64,000 nt of DNA from JBHEBG01 sp046557915 (GCF_046557915.1 NZ_JBHEBG010000001.1:806001-870000); one strand, 5' to 3'; counted from the first letter of the stretch, positions 42,553-52,719 are shown. Translations and numbers: made by a program. Notes: a model not told the origin generated them from the letters alone.

Positions 42553-44769
42553 ATGAACAATATACCTTCCTTCGCGGCAAGAGGTTATAGAAACAACCTA
42601 TCGTTTATTTTCCTATTTACCGCTTTCATTACTTTCGGTCAATCCGAAAAAAGTATCCAACAAATAAAAAAACAATATCGGGCCTCTAGGATAACCACCT
42701 TGGCAAAGGAGTTTGAAAAAAACAAGCGGTTCAATAAATCAGATTTAAAACAAATGGCCCATGCAAAGGGATGGACGTTTGTGGAAAAATTCCCAGATGG
42801 TGGACATTCGGAACTTCAAGATGTAGGTCCGGACGGCACCCCTATATATTATACCACCTTTAATGATAACGTAAGTAAAACTACGAGAGCCGATGCTTTG
42901 TACGATACCGGATTGTTAAATCTAGGTATTGACGGAACTGGTATGACGGTGGGGGTTTGGGATGCCGGACATGCTCTTAAAGATCATCAAGAATTTGATA
43001 CACGCGTAACGATCGCCGATGAGAGTAACGATGTAGATATGCATGCAACTAGGGTAATGGGGACCCTTATAGCGTCTGGTATAAAGAAAAATGTAAAGGG
43101 AGTCGCCTATGGCGCGGAAGCCATTACCAGCAATTGGAGCCGGGATAGGATTGAGGTAGCCCAGGCCGCTGCCGATGGCTTGTTGCTTTCTAACCATTCC
43201 TATGGTATTAGCACAGGGAATGTGCCCGACTGGTATTTTGGTTCTTACATTAGAGTTTCCCAGGATTGGGATAAGATAATGTTTAACGCACCTTATTATT
43301 TAATGGTCACGGCAGCTGGGAACGCTCAAAAATTACAACACAATGCAACGCCTATAAACAATGATCCCGCAAGTGGTTTTGATTTAATCCTAGGTTTCGC
43401 CGCTTCTAAAAATGGGATTACAGTGGCGGCCGCAAACACCGAAATTGATGGTAAAGGAAGGCTTTTAAATGCCAGTGTTGCCGGCTTTAGCAGTTTTGGA
43501 CCTGTAGATGACGGAAGGATAAAACCCGACCTTGCGGGGAACGGATCCAACATCCTTACCACAAACGCCACAGGTACAAGTGGGTATGGTACCTATACGG
43601 GGACTTCAATGGCAGCCCCAGGAGTTACCGGATCCATGCTTTTGCTGCAACAGTACTACGAGCGCCTGTACAATGGCTTTATGAGGGCGGCAACACTAAA
43701 AGGATTGGTGCTGCACAGTGCCGATGATGTTGGCCAACCCGGACCGGATTACAAGTTGGGATGGGGTGTAATGAATACCAAGAAGGCGGCAGAAATTATA
43801 GTTAATAAAGGGTATAGAACACATATATCCGAAGAGACCTTACAAGAAGGGGAAACATACAGTATTACGGTTAACGCAACAGGTAATGAACCGCTTGTAG
43901 CATCCATTTCCTGGACCGATCCGGAATCCGAGTATGTTAATAAGGGCACCCTTAACGACGATACCCCTGCCTTGGTAAATGATTTGGATATTAGAATTGT
44001 GAAAAACGGAACGGCCTACCACCCTTGGAAACTAGATGCAAGGGCTACCACAGCGGCAGCAACCAAGGGAGATAATCTGGTAGATCCTTTTGAACGTGCG
44101 GAGCTTTTGAATGCCGTTTCGGGAGAATATACCATAACCGTTACCCATAAAGGAGCACTTAGGTATGGGGCTCAGGAGTTTTCTTTGATCGTTTCTGGGA
44201 TTTCGGTTACCGAATGCAATGCCGAGATTCCTTTTGAAACACAAATGACAGAGGCCAATAACGATATGGTTTCCCTTCGTTGGGAACCAATTACGGATGC
44301 TTTATTTGAAATACAATGTAAGCCAGAAGGAAGTACAGCTTGGGAAACAATTTATACCGAAGAGTATTTTATTGATTTGGACAACTTGCAGAAAAACACA
44401 AAGTATACCGTAAGGCTAAGAACTTTTTGTACGGAAAATATGGCTTCCGAATATACCTCTGAAATGGCATTTACATTCATGGGTGAGGATACGGATCTCG
44501 AAGAGATATTGAATTATGAAACCTTAAACACCTCGGATAAACCTAAATTATCGCTTTACCCCAATCCCGTAGTAGAACGTATTACATTAGATGGCGATAA
44601 CTTATCCAAAAACTCAAAATATCGAATTATTAGCACCACAGGATTGATTTTAAAAGAGGGTGATGCCTCAGAAAAAGAAATAGATGTGGCTAATTTGTCA
44701 TCTGGCTTATATATTATCAGCGTTCAAGACCTCAATAGTGTTGCCGATCTCAAATTTTACAAGGATTAG
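42553..44769 (+). CDS. Subtilisin-family (S8) serine protease exported by the type IX system
   Basis: 738 residues. A signal peptide (NLSFIFLFTAFITFGQ) follows a 14-residue lead. The catalytic triad is Asp near residue 137 (VGVWDAGHALKDH), His near 164 (DVDMHATRVMG) and Ser near 352 (TGTSMAAPGVTGS). A beta-sandwich (about 440-560) and a fibronectin type III-like domain (about 565-650) follow. The C-terminal 80 residues are a type A T9SS sorting domain, opening LSLYPNPVVERITLDG and ending in a short Lys-Asp tail. It should be secreted across the outer membrane and attached or released. It converges with the exonuclease gene, overlapping by 4 bases. Confidence 0.92.
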   Translation: MNNIPSFAARGYRNNLSFIFLFTAFITFGQSEKSIQQIKKQYRASRITTLAKEFEKNKRFNKSDLKQMAHAKGWTFVEKFPDGGHSELQDVGPDGTPIYYTTFNDNVSKTTRADALYDTGLLNLGIDGTGMTVGVWDAGHALKDHQEFDTRVTIADESNDVDMHATRVMGTLIASGIKKNVKGVAYGAEAITSNWSRDRIEVAQAAADGLLLSNHSYGISTGNVPDWYFGSYIRVSQDWDKIMFNAPYYLMVTAAGNAQKLQHNATPINNDPASGFDLILGFAASKNGITVAAANTEIDGKGRLLNASVAGFSSFGPVDDGRIKPDLAGNGSNILTTNATGTSGYGTYTGTSMAAPGVTGSMLLLQQYYERLYNGFMRAATLKGLVLHSADDVGQPGPDYKLGWGVMNTKKAAEIIVNKGYRTHISEETLQEGETYSITVNATGNEPLVASISWTDPESEYVNKGTLNDDTPALVNDLDIRIVKNGTAYHPWKLDARATTAAATKGDNLVDPFERAELLNAVSGEYTITVTHKGALRYGAQEFSLIVSGISVTECNAEIPFETQMTEANNDMVSLRWEPITDALFEIQCKPEGSTAWETIYTEEYFIDLDNLQKNTKYTVRLRTFCTENMASEYTSEMAFTFMGEDTDLEEILNYETLNTSDKPKLSLYPNPVVERITLDGDNLSKNSKYRIISTTGLILKEGDASEKEIDVANLSSGLYIISVQDLNSVADLKFYKD

Positions 44770-45479
44770 ATCTGCTTTATTTCCGTTTTGTCTAGAAGGT
44801 CTTCATTTCTAAGTCTAAGAAACACTTGGGCCGTTGTAACTACATCCAACTCGCAGTAGGTAATAATTCTATCCAAGTCATTGTCTAGATAATATACGTC
44901 TTTTACCATACCGCCGTCTATATCTTCCTTTGGAGATGGAATTCCCAGTACATTGGCCATAAGTTTTAACGACGTATAATGCTTATAATCACCAAATTTC
45001 CACAGCTCCATCGTATCCAAATGGGGAACTTCCCATGGCTTTTTACCAAAAAGATTTAACTTCTGAGGCAAGCCAATTTTATGGATCAACATTCTACGGG
45101 CAATGTAGGGGAAGTCGAACTCCTTCCCGTTATGCGCGCAGAGCAAGTGTTTTGGCCCTGCAAAATGGCTTTCCAATAGTAATTTGAATTCTTTTAATAG
45201 TGTCTCCTCTTCTCCATGGAAAGAAGTAACCCTAAAGTTTCTTATATCACCCTTAAAATTAAAATAACCAACCGAAATACAGATAATCTTACCAAATTCT
45301 GCCCAGATACCCGCTCTTTCATAGAAATCCTCAGGGGTAATTTCATCCTTACGCTGGTAGCGCGACTTATGTTCCCAGAGTTCTTGTTTGGTCTGGTCCA
45401 ATTGTTCAAACTTTTCTTGCTCGGGGACAGTTTCAATATCCAGGAAAAGTATATGACCCAGGTTTATTGTGTGTAGCAT
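44766..45479 (-). CDS. 3'-5' exonuclease, DnaQ/PolB-like fold
   Basis: 237 residues. LFLDIETVPEQ gives the DxE of Exo I, HNGKEFDFPYIARR the Exo II Asp, and YCELDVVTTAQVFLRL the Exo III Asp region. This is the predicted PolB-type 3'-5' exonuclease family of Bacteroidota, probably single-strand DNA directed. The ORF is monocistronic and the 379 bases behind its start hold no recognised promoter. Confidence 0.85.
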   Translation of the reverse strand: MLHTINLGHILFLDIETVPEQEKFEQLDQTKQELWEHKSRYQRKDEITPEDFYERAGIWAEFGKIICISVGYFNFKGDIRNFRVTSFHGEEETLLKEFKLLLESHFAGPKHLLCAHNGKEFDFPYIARRMLIHKIGLPQKLNLFGKKPWEVPHLDTMELWKFGDYKHYTSLKLMANVLGIPSPKEDIDGGMVKDVYYLDNDLDRIITYCELDVVTTAQVFLRLRNEDLLDKTEIKQI

Positions 45480-45858
45480 GGTATGCTTTTATAATTGATA
45501 TATACCGCTAAGGGTATTACCCCATGCGGCGCATTTATTCTAAACTTTTTTTGAACGTTATAGCAATGACACTATAAAAAGGGAAGTTCATTAAAACACT
45601 AATTTAAATATACGAACAAAATTAGATTTCCTGCTGCCATCCGCTGTTTTGAAAATAAAACGTTTATAACTACGGAACACATTTAAAACCTTTAACGGCA
45701 TTTTTTGATTAACCGACTACCTAGTTTCTTTTTCTCGTGGATAACGTTCCATAGTATCGCAATTCTTGGCCTACAAAAGATAAAACATCGATGAACTGCA
45801 CTCTTAGGGAACTATAATTTCATTAAAACCATGATTACAAACCGGGAAGTCTTTTTAC
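45480..45858. other. 379-base gene-free stretch
   Basis: AT-rich sequence between the divergently arranged end of the MGMT gene and the start of the exonuclease gene. No tRNA, RNA motif, terminator or open frame of substance was found. A small frame beginning at 45831 overlaps the end of the MGMT gene and is not credible. Confidence 0.5.
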
Positions 45859-46332
45859 TTAAAACAGGCTTTGCTGCTTTACTGGATTTTCATGGTCTAG
45901 AAGCCATTTTTTCCGATGTAATCCCCCGGCATAACCGGTAAGGGAACCATCGCTACCGATTACCCTATGGCAAGGGATTACCACCCATAATGGATTTCTA
46001 CCGTTGGCCGCGGCTACGGCCCTAATAGCCTTTACGTCTCCCAGTTTTTTAGAAAGTTCCATGTAAGACATGGTCTTGCCATATGGAATTTCTTGAAGCG
46101 CTTCCCAGACTTTCTTTTGAAAATCCGTTCCCTGGGGGTTAAGTTCTAGACTAAAGGTTTTGCGTTTGCCTTCAAAATATTCAGTGAGTTGATAGGCCGC
46201 GTCTTCTAGAACTTCCGGGAGAACATCGTTATGTAATTCTTTACCGTCCAAAACGGTTATAGCAGAAAGTCCTTGTTGATCCCCTTCTAATTTGGCAGTA
46301 CCTAAGGGTGTATGGATAAATGCAATTTCCAT
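45859..46332 (-). CDS. ogt: Methylated-DNA-[protein]-cysteine S-methyltransferase
   Basis: 157 residues. IPCHRVIGSDGSLTGYAGGL holds the acceptor cysteine in PCHR; IPYGKTMSYMELSKKLG and RAVAAANGRNP are the DNA-binding helix-turn-helix and Asn hinge. It repairs O6-alkylguanine by a single irreversible transfer. Its ATG overlaps the stop of the CBS-domain gene by one base (TAATG), so the two are translated together. Confidence 0.95.
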   Translation of the reverse strand: MEIAFIHTPLGTAKLEGDQQGLSAITVLDGKELHNDVLPEVLEDAAYQLTEYFEGKRKTFSLELNPQGTDFQKKVWEALQEIPYGKTMSYMELSKKLGDVKAIRAVAAANGRNPLWVVIPCHRVIGSDGSLTGYAGGLHRKKWLLDHENPVKQQSLF

Positions 46333-47462
46333 TATTCGATGTTTGTATCGGCTTTTATAATTCCAAGACGCTGCGCCCTATTTTCCCAGTTTTTTCGTGC
46401 CAAAGTCTGTAAGTCCTCTACATTGTCACTTTCGTCCATAATTTCTAGACCTAACAGTGTTTCAATAACATCTTCCATGGTTACCAACCCACTTACGGAA
46501 CCATACTCGTCCACAACCAAAGCTATGTGTTCTCGTTTTGCGATCAAGGTCTCAAATAATTGGGGAATAGGAGTATCGCGCTGTGTTACTAAAATATCTC
46601 TTTTTATGGTGGCCAAGGATGCTTTGCCATTTTTGTTTATTATTTCCTCCAGCACATTATCTTTAAGAACAAAACCTGTGATGTTGTCCATGGTTTCGCC
46701 ATGGATGGGAATCCTAGAAAAGCGAAGTTTGGTATTCTCGTCGTAAAAATCCTTTATTGAGTCGTTTTCCGAAGCTATTTTCATCACGGTTCTAGGAGTC
46801 ATTACATGTTTGGCAAGAATTTCATTGAACCGCAGCAGGTTTTTAATGATCAAGGATTCTGACTCTTGAAAAACCCCTTTTTCATGGGCAATATCGGCCA
46901 TTGCAGTAAAATCTTCCCTGCTCAACACGCTGCCGTGGTGTTCTTTGTTTCCAATAAGTTTGGTGAAAAGCTGTAATATCCAAAGGAGCCCTATCCATTT
47001 TAGCCCCCACACCATAATTTTTAGAGCTTTTGTGGTAAAATTGGCCAATTGCTTCCAAAAGGTGGCCCCAATGGTCTTCGGAATAATCTCTGAGGCAACC
47101 AAAATTAATATGGTCATAATGGTAGATACCACGCCCACCATTAGGTCTTCGGTAAATTGTATTCCTAAAACGGTCCTTTCTGCGCTGCCATAGATTTCGG
47201 CATAAGCCACCTTGGCTTGCACACCTACCAAAATTGCGCCTACCGTATGTGCAATGGTATTAAGGGTAAGGATGGCGATCAGTGGTTTGTCTACATCCTT
47301 TTTTAGGTTTTCCAAACTGTTGGCGTAGGGTTTGCCCTCTTTCTTTTTTAGGTTGATAAAAGTTGGGGTAACGCTAAGCAGCACTGCCTCCAAGATAGAG
47401 CACAGGAATGAAAAAAAGATTGAGATAAGGGCATAAAAGACAAGCAATCCCATGAAACGCAA
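46332..47462 (-). CDS. CNNM/CorC-type membrane protein with CBS domains
   Basis: 376 residues. An N-terminal DUF21 domain with four membrane segments (about 5-30, 60-80, 105-125, 140-160) contains SFLCSILEAVLLSVTPTFIN. It is followed by a pair of CBS domains (MTPRTVMKIASENDSI, VDEYGSVSGLVTMEDVIETL). The C-terminal CorC/HlyC domain is absent, which makes this a short form of the family, whose members are linked to magnesium or cobalt transport. It overlaps ogt by one base. Confidence 0.88.
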   Translation of the reverse strand: MRFMGLLVFYALISIFFSFLCSILEAVLLSVTPTFINLKKKEGKPYANSLENLKKDVDKPLIAILTLNTIAHTVGAILVGVQAKVAYAEIYGSAERTVLGIQFTEDLMVGVVSTIMTILILVASEIIPKTIGATFWKQLANFTTKALKIMVWGLKWIGLLWILQLFTKLIGNKEHHGSVLSREDFTAMADIAHEKGVFQESESLIIKNLLRFNEILAKHVMTPRTVMKIASENDSIKDFYDENTKLRFSRIPIHGETMDNITGFVLKDNVLEEIINKNGKASLATIKRDILVTQRDTPIPQLFETLIAKREHIALVVDEYGSVSGLVTMEDVIETLLGLEIMDESDNVEDLQTLARKNWENRAQRLGIIKADTNIE

Positions 47463-47506
47463 ATATTACACTAAGGTACTAATAAAATAGTAACCCAAAA
47501 TTAATG

Positions 47507-48850
47507 TTATTGAGATAACGCTGCTTTGTAGAATACCTGATGCAAAGCCGATCTAACGTTTAAAGCATACAGATTTCTATTTTCCCTTGTGGGGTAAACC
47601 CTATTGGAAAGAAAAATAAATACCAATTGGTTTTTTGGATCGGCCCAAACGAACGTTCCTGTAAAGCCACTATGCCCAAAGCTTTCCGCACTGGCTTCTG
47701 GGGCGGGGTAGGCATCTTCTAACGGTAATTCCATATTGTTCAATAAAGGCTTATCGAAACCAAGACCTCTACGATTTTCGTTTTCGGGGTATTGTATTTT
47801 TGTGAATTCATTTACCGTTTTCTCCGAGAGGTATCGCTTACCTGCATAGGAACCTCCGTTAGCGTACATTTGCATAAGTCTGGCAAGGTCCGTGGCAGTT
47901 CCGAATAGACCTGCATTGCCCGAAATACCGCCTAGCAAAGCTGCGTTTTCATCATGTACCCAACCTTGGGTAAGTGTTTTTCTGAACAACGTATCCACTT
48001 CGGTAGGTACTATGGTATTGGGGTAATTTTTGGTACTGGGGTTAAAGCCCAAAGTACTGCAACCCAAAGGGGTATAAAAATTGGTTCCAACAAATTCATC
48101 ATAAGGCACACCCGTAAGCTGTTTTATGAGCTGCGGATAAATTAGGAAGCTCAGCCCAGAATATTTGTACTTCTTCGTATTTGATACTTCGGATTTGTTT
48201 ATTGCCCGATTTACTTTTTTATAGAAATTGGTTTTTATATATAGATTGTCGTATGCCTTATTTTCAAAGCCACGCTTACGGTACGGTCTTATATAGCGTC
48301 TTTTGATCTTGCCATTCTTTATCACTTCGTCCAAAAAAACAATATAAGGTTCCAACCCGGCCTGATGGCTTAAAATTTCCCTCAGTGTAAGATCCTTTTT
48401 GTCCTTTGCTTTGCTCCAGGGTTCCCAATAGGTACTAAAAGGTGCATCTAAATCCAACTTTCCTTCGTCGTGTAATTTCATCAATGCGGGTAAGGGTCCC
48501 GTAATTTTGGTTACCGATGCCAAATCATAAATATCGTCTAGGGCTACTTTTTGAATGCTATCGTAGGTATGAAAGCCAAACGCCTCGTGAAAGATGATTT
48601 TACGGTCTTTGGCAACAAGCAGTTGTGCCCCAGGGAAAGCATTGTTCCGTATGGCATGGGTCATAATGGAATCTACCCGATGGCGGATATAACTTGAGTC
48701 TAGGCCAACATCGCTGGGAAGGCCATACGTAAGGCCTTTGTCCAATGAAAGATCCAAGTTATTAGACTGTTTACTTTGGGCTTGTAGGTTAGAGAATACA
48801 AACAGTATACCTATCAGTATAAAAATAAAATGATTGTTCCATTTTTTCAT
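47507..48850 (-). CDS. Secreted serine hydrolase of the beta-lactamase/penicillin-binding family
   Basis: 447 residues from the ATG at 48850; a TTG nine codons upstream opens the same frame but does not improve the signal peptide (FIFILIGILFVFSNLQAQ). SVTKI is the SxxK motif with the nucleophile, YSG (KYKYSGLSFL) the second and GHSGFTG the third motif. The architecture is close to the beta-hexosaminidase-linked class C hydrolases of Bacteroidota, here without the glycosidase domain. Substrate unknown. It lies 21 bases downstream of hemB but need not be part of that operon. Confidence 0.82.
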   Translation of the reverse strand: MKKWNNHFIFILIGILFVFSNLQAQSKQSNNLDLSLDKGLTYGLPSDVGLDSSYIRHRVDSIMTHAIRNNAFPGAQLLVAKDRKIIFHEAFGFHTYDSIQKVALDDIYDLASVTKITGPLPALMKLHDEGKLDLDAPFSTYWEPWSKAKDKKDLTLREILSHQAGLEPYIVFLDEVIKNGKIKRRYIRPYRKRGFENKAYDNLYIKTNFYKKVNRAINKSEVSNTKKYKYSGLSFLIYPQLIKQLTGVPYDEFVGTNFYTPLGCSTLGFNPSTKNYPNTIVPTEVDTLFRKTLTQGWVHDENAALLGGISGNAGLFGTATDLARLMQMYANGGSYAGKRYLSEKTVNEFTKIQYPENENRRGLGFDKPLLNNMELPLEDAYPAPEASAESFGHSGFTGTFVWADPKNQLVFIFLSNRVYPTRENRNLYALNVRSALHQVFYKAALSQ

Positions 48851-48897
48851 ATAAACCATATTATCTATGCGGTTCAAATTTTGTCTTCAAATTACAA

Positions 48898-49869
48898 CTA
48901 AATAAGTTTTACTGCATCTTTGGCGAAATAACTTGCGATGATATTTGCCCCTGCTCTTTTAATGGCCACAAGCTGCTCTAACATTACGGCATCATGGTCT
49001 AGCCAACCTTTTTCAGCCGCGGCTTTTAGCATTGCATATTCTCCACTGACCTGGTATACGGCAACGGGTACGTCTACTTCATTTTTAATTTCGCGAACGA
49101 TATCCAGATAGCAAAGACCTGGTTTAACCATAACTATATCGGCCCCTTCATCAATGTCCATTTCCGTTTCCCTAATGGCTTCAAACCGATTGGCGAAATC
49201 CATTTGATAGGTTTTTTTGTCTCCAAATCCCGGAGCGGAATCCAGTGCATCCCTAAAAGGTCCGTAAAAGGCACTGGCATATTTGGCGCTATAGCTCATA
49301 ATACCGGTATCTATAAAACCTTCTTCCTCTAAGGCTTCCCTAATGGTGAGTATCCTACCATCCATCATATCGCTTGGCGCCACAAAATTGGCCCCTGCAG
49401 TAGCATGGGAAACACTCATTTCTGCCAATACCTCGGCGGTTTCGTCATTAAGGATTTTCCCATCTTCCACAATACCATCATGTCCGTAAGATGAATAAGG
49501 ATCTAAGGCAACATCTGTCATTACCAGCATTTCGGGACAGGCATTTTTAACGGTTTTGATAGCTCGCTGCATTAGTCCTTCGGCATTTAGGGCTTCTGTA
49601 CCTTTATTATCTTTCAGCTCATCCGGAACTTTTACGAACAGCAGCACCGCGCAAAGGCCCATATCCCATAATTCCTTCACCTCTTTCCCTAACAGATCAA
49701 GACTTAGGCGATAATAATTTGGCATAGAGGCAATTTCCTCTTTTACGTCCTTACCTTCAACTACAAATAGTGGCACCAAGAAATCTTTTGGCGTTAAGTG
49801 GGTTTCCCTTACCAAGTCTCTTATTGCTTTACTGTTTCGTAACCTTCGGTTTCTTATTAGTGGATACAT
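48898..49869 (-). CDS. hemB: Delta-aminolevulinic acid dehydratase (porphobilinogen synthase)
   Basis: 323 residues. MVKPGLCYLDIV carries the Schiff-base lysine. The metal loop reads DVALDPYSSYGHDG, i.e. Ala/Asp in place of the cysteines of zinc-type enzymes, which points to the magnesium-dependent class. The first lysine is in the MSYSAKYASAFYGPFRDA block. It condenses two 5-aminolevulinate molecules. It is the last gene of the minus-strand haem cluster. Confidence 0.96.
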   Translation of the reverse strand: MYPLIRNRRLRNSKAIRDLVRETHLTPKDFLVPLFVVEGKDVKEEIASMPNYYRLSLDLLGKEVKELWDMGLCAVLLFVKVPDELKDNKGTEALNAEGLMQRAIKTVKNACPEMLVMTDVALDPYSSYGHDGIVEDGKILNDETAEVLAEMSVSHATAGANFVAPSDMMDGRILTIREALEEEGFIDTGIMSYSAKYASAFYGPFRDALDSAPGFGDKKTYQMDFANRFEAIRETEMDIDEGADIVMVKPGLCYLDIVREIKNEVDVPVAVYQVSGEYAMLKAAAEKGWLDHDAVMLEQLVAIKRAGANIIASYFAKDAVKLI

Positions 49870-49913
49870 TGTTTTCTTTTTACGGTATTATTTCATGTAT
49901 AAATGCCGAAGAC

Positions 49914-50702
49914 CTATAAGACTATTTCTCCGATCATATATAGTACGGCCTGCCCGGAAATTTTTACCCGATCGCCCAAAAATTCACAATTTAGTTCTCC
50001 TCCTCTTGGGGAAATCTGTTTTGCGGTAAGCTTGATCTTATTTAATTGTTTAGACCAATATGGCGTAAGGGTGGTATGGGCGGAACCCGTAACCGGATCT
50101 TCAGGGATTCCGCATTTTGGAAAGAAGGCTCTTGAAACAAAATCTACATCCCTTCCGGGAGCCGATACAATGACCCCTCTACAATCTATCTGATCTAACA
50201 AGTGATAATTGGGTCTAATGTTTTCAATTTCCGTTTGGGAGGTATAAATCAATAGATAATCAGATTTGCCCCTAAAGGTCTCTATCGGATTTGCCCCGAT
50301 GGCCCGGTTAACCTCTTCTGTAAAGGGGAACTCTGTTAAATCGTCCGTTGGGAAATCCATCACCATAGTACCATCACCTGTCTTTTCTACCACGAGATCA
50401 CCGCTTCGTGGGGAATAAAACCGAATGACCGATTGATCATAATTGTAATGGTTGAACAAGACATATGCGGTGGCCAATGTAGCATGCCCGCACAGGTCTA
50501 CTTCCACTTCTGGGGTAAACCACCGTAACTCGTACCGATCGTTACTTTTTACCGCAAAGGCCGTCTCCGCTAAGTTGTTTTCCTGTGCAATTTGCTGCAT
50601 CAATTGGGAATCTGGCCAACTATCCAATATGCATACAGCTGCCGGATTTCCCGCAAAAACAGTGTCGGTGAAGGCATCTACCTGAAAAATCTTTTGTTTC
50701 AT
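49914..50702 (-). CDS. PhzF-family isomerase, inside the haem cluster
   Basis: 262 residues. FAGNPAAVCIL, DLCGHATLATAYVLF and EDPVTGSAHTTLTPYWS are the three PhzF signature blocks; the catalytic Glu in NNLAETAF is conserved. PhzF-like enzymes isomerise or epimerise small acids. The gene sits between hemF and hemB on the same strand with gaps of 33 and 44 bases and has no known role in haem synthesis. Confidence 0.9.
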   Translation of the reverse strand: MKQKIFQVDAFTDTVFAGNPAAVCILDSWPDSQLMQQIAQENNLAETAFAVKSNDRYELRWFTPEVEVDLCGHATLATAYVLFNHYNYDQSVIRFYSPRSGDLVVEKTGDGTMVMDFPTDDLTEFPFTEEVNRAIGANPIETFRGKSDYLLIYTSQTEIENIRPNYHLLDQIDCRGVIVSAPGRDVDFVSRAFFPKCGIPEDPVTGSAHTTLTPYWSKQLNKIKLTAKQISPRGGELNCEFLGDRVKISGQAVLYMIGEIVL

Positions 50703-50735
50703 TATCTACAATTGAACAACAAATTTATGGAATTA

Positions 50736-51647
50736 TTAAACCCAATTTATGGGCTTTACCAATACTTTTAAAAGTCTTTCCTCTTCGCTTCCTTTTTCCG
50801 GGTGGTGGTCATAGCGCCATTGCACTTGTGGAGGCAAACTCATAAGAATACTTTCTATACGCCCATTGGTTCTAAGCCCAAATAAGGTTCCTTTGTCATG
50901 TACCAAATTAAATTCTACATAACGTCCTCGTCTAATCTCTTGCCAATCTTGGTGTTTTTGCGTGTATGGTAAACCCTTTCGTCTTTCTACAATAGGAACA
51001 TAAGCTTCTAGAAAACTGTTTCCAACATCCGTAACAAAGCTAAACCAATCTTCCATTTGCATATTCTCTGTCGCTTTGCAATAGTCAAAGAATAGTCCGC
51101 CTACACCTCTTGCCTCGTTACGGTGGGCGTTCCAAAAATAGGAATCGCACTTACTTTTGTATTGGGCATAGAATTCTGGATTATGTTTATCACAGGTTTT
51201 TTTACAAACCTTATGAAAATGTTCTGCATCTTCATTGAACAGATAGTAGGGAGTTAAATCTTGACCTCCGCCAAACCACTGATCAACAACATCACCTTTT
51301 TTGTCGTACATCTCAAAATAGCGCCAGTTTGCATGTACGGTAGGTACCATGGGGCTTTTGGGATGAATTACAAGGCTCAGTCCACAAGCAAAGAAGTCTA
51401 CATCTTCTACACCAAAATAGGTTTGCATGCTTTTTGGCAGCGCCCCATGTACAGCCGAAATATTGACCCCTCCTTTTTCAAATACCGCTCCATTTTCAAT
51501 TACTCTGGTGCGGCCACCCCCGCCTTCTGGGCGTTTCCAAAGATCTTCCTTAAATTTTGCCACCCCGTCCACCGATTCCAATTTTGAACAGATGGTATCT
51601 TGCAATTCTTGGATATAGGTGTAGAATTTGTTTTTTATTTGTGTCAT
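50736..51647 (-). CDS. hemF: Oxygen-dependent coproporphyrinogen III oxidase
   Basis: 303 residues. HANWRYFEMYDK, WFGGGQDLTPYYLF and RNEARGVGGLFFDYC are the HemF blocks, and RRGRYVEFNLVHDKGTLFGL is near the C-terminus. It decarboxylates coproporphyrinogen III to protoporphyrinogen IX with O2, so the host can grow aerobically. It follows hemE by 17 bases. Confidence 0.96.
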   Translation of the reverse strand: MTQIKNKFYTYIQELQDTICSKLESVDGVAKFKEDLWKRPEGGGGRTRVIENGAVFEKGGVNISAVHGALPKSMQTYFGVEDVDFFACGLSLVIHPKSPMVPTVHANWRYFEMYDKKGDVVDQWFGGGQDLTPYYLFNEDAEHFHKVCKKTCDKHNPEFYAQYKSKCDSYFWNAHRNEARGVGGLFFDYCKATENMQMEDWFSFVTDVGNSFLEAYVPIVERRKGLPYTQKHQDWQEIRRGRYVEFNLVHDKGTLFGLRTNGRIESILMSLPPQVQWRYDHHPEKGSEEERLLKVLVKPINWV

Positions 51648-51664
51648 TGGGTAATCTTGATCGT

Positions 51665-52690
51665 TTAGGGTCGAAATTCTTTCACCGCATCAATGAAGGC
51701 CTTGGCATTTTCAACGGGTACATTGGGCAAAATACCATGTCCTAGGTTAACGATGTATTTATCCTTTCCAAAATCGCGGATCATTTGGGTGACCATTTTC
51801 TTAATTTCCTCTGGAGGCGATAGCAAACGCGAAGGATCAAAATTTCCTTGCAATGTAATATTTCCGCCACTTAAGTATCTTGCATTTCTAGCAGAGCAGG
51901 TCCAGTCTACTCCTAGAGCCGCCGCTCCCGATTTGGCCATATCACCTAAGGCAAACCAGCAACCCTTACCAAAAACGATAACCGGAGCAAGATCCTTAAG
52001 GGCATCGATAATCTGTTGTATGTACTGCCAAGAAAATTCTTTGTAATCCGTTGGGGAAAGCATACCTCCCCAAGAATCGAATACCTGAACTGCATTTACC
52101 CCAGCATGCACTTTGGCCTTAAGGTACGCAATTGTGGTATCTGTAATTTTCTGTAGTAGTTGATGTGCGGCCTCTGGCTGGGTAAAACAAAATTCTTTGG
52201 CTTTGTCAAAGGTCTTGCTTCCTTCGCCCTGTACGCAGTAACATAATAGGGTCCACGGGGAACCAGCAAAGCCGATCAACGGAATTTCGCTTGCAAGCTT
52301 TTCCTTGGTCATTGCTATTGCCTTCATTACGTAATCCAATTCTTTGTTTACATCGGGTATAACAACGCGGTCTACATCTGCTATACTACGAATAGGATTT
52401 GGAAGGTAAGGGCCAAAATTAGGTTTCATCTGCACTTCAATGTCCATAGCCTGAGGCACTACCAAGATATCACTGAACAATATGGCGGCGTCCATACCAA
52501 ATCTGCGAATGGGTTGTACAGTTATCTCGGAGGCCAATTCCGGGGTTTGGCAACGTGTGAAAAAATCGTACTTTTTTTTGATTTCCATAAATTCTGGCAA
52601 ATAACGGCCCGCCTGCCGCATCATCCATACCGGTGGCCGTTCTACATTTTCTCCGTTGAGGGCTCTAAGAAACAAATCGTTTTTTATCAT
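51665..52690 (-). CDS. hemE: Uroporphyrinogen decarboxylase
   Basis: 341 residues. PPVWMMRQAGRYLPEF near the N-terminus is the diagnostic HemE motif with the substrate-binding Arg residues; GFAGSPWTLLCYCVQG is the second block. It converts uroporphyrinogen III to coproporphyrinogen III in the cytoplasm. Confidence 0.97.
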   Translation of the reverse strand: MIKNDLFLRALNGENVERPPVWMMRQAGRYLPEFMEIKKKYDFFTRCQTPELASEITVQPIRRFGMDAAILFSDILVVPQAMDIEVQMKPNFGPYLPNPIRSIADVDRVVIPDVNKELDYVMKAIAMTKEKLASEIPLIGFAGSPWTLLCYCVQGEGSKTFDKAKEFCFTQPEAAHQLLQKITDTTIAYLKAKVHAGVNAVQVFDSWGGMLSPTDYKEFSWQYIQQIIDALKDLAPVIVFGKGCWFALGDMAKSGAAALGVDWTCSARNARYLSGGNITLQGNFDPSRLLSPPEEIKKMVTQMIRDFGKDKYIVNLGHGILPNVPVENAKAFIDAVKEFRP

Positions 52691-52719
52691 AGTTGAATGC
52701 TCGAACGAGGTCGAGGAAT

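Noticed and set aside
45480..45858. Possible tRNA or small RNA in the largest gap outside the array
   Set aside because: No cloverleaf, T-loop motif or strong hairpin was found.
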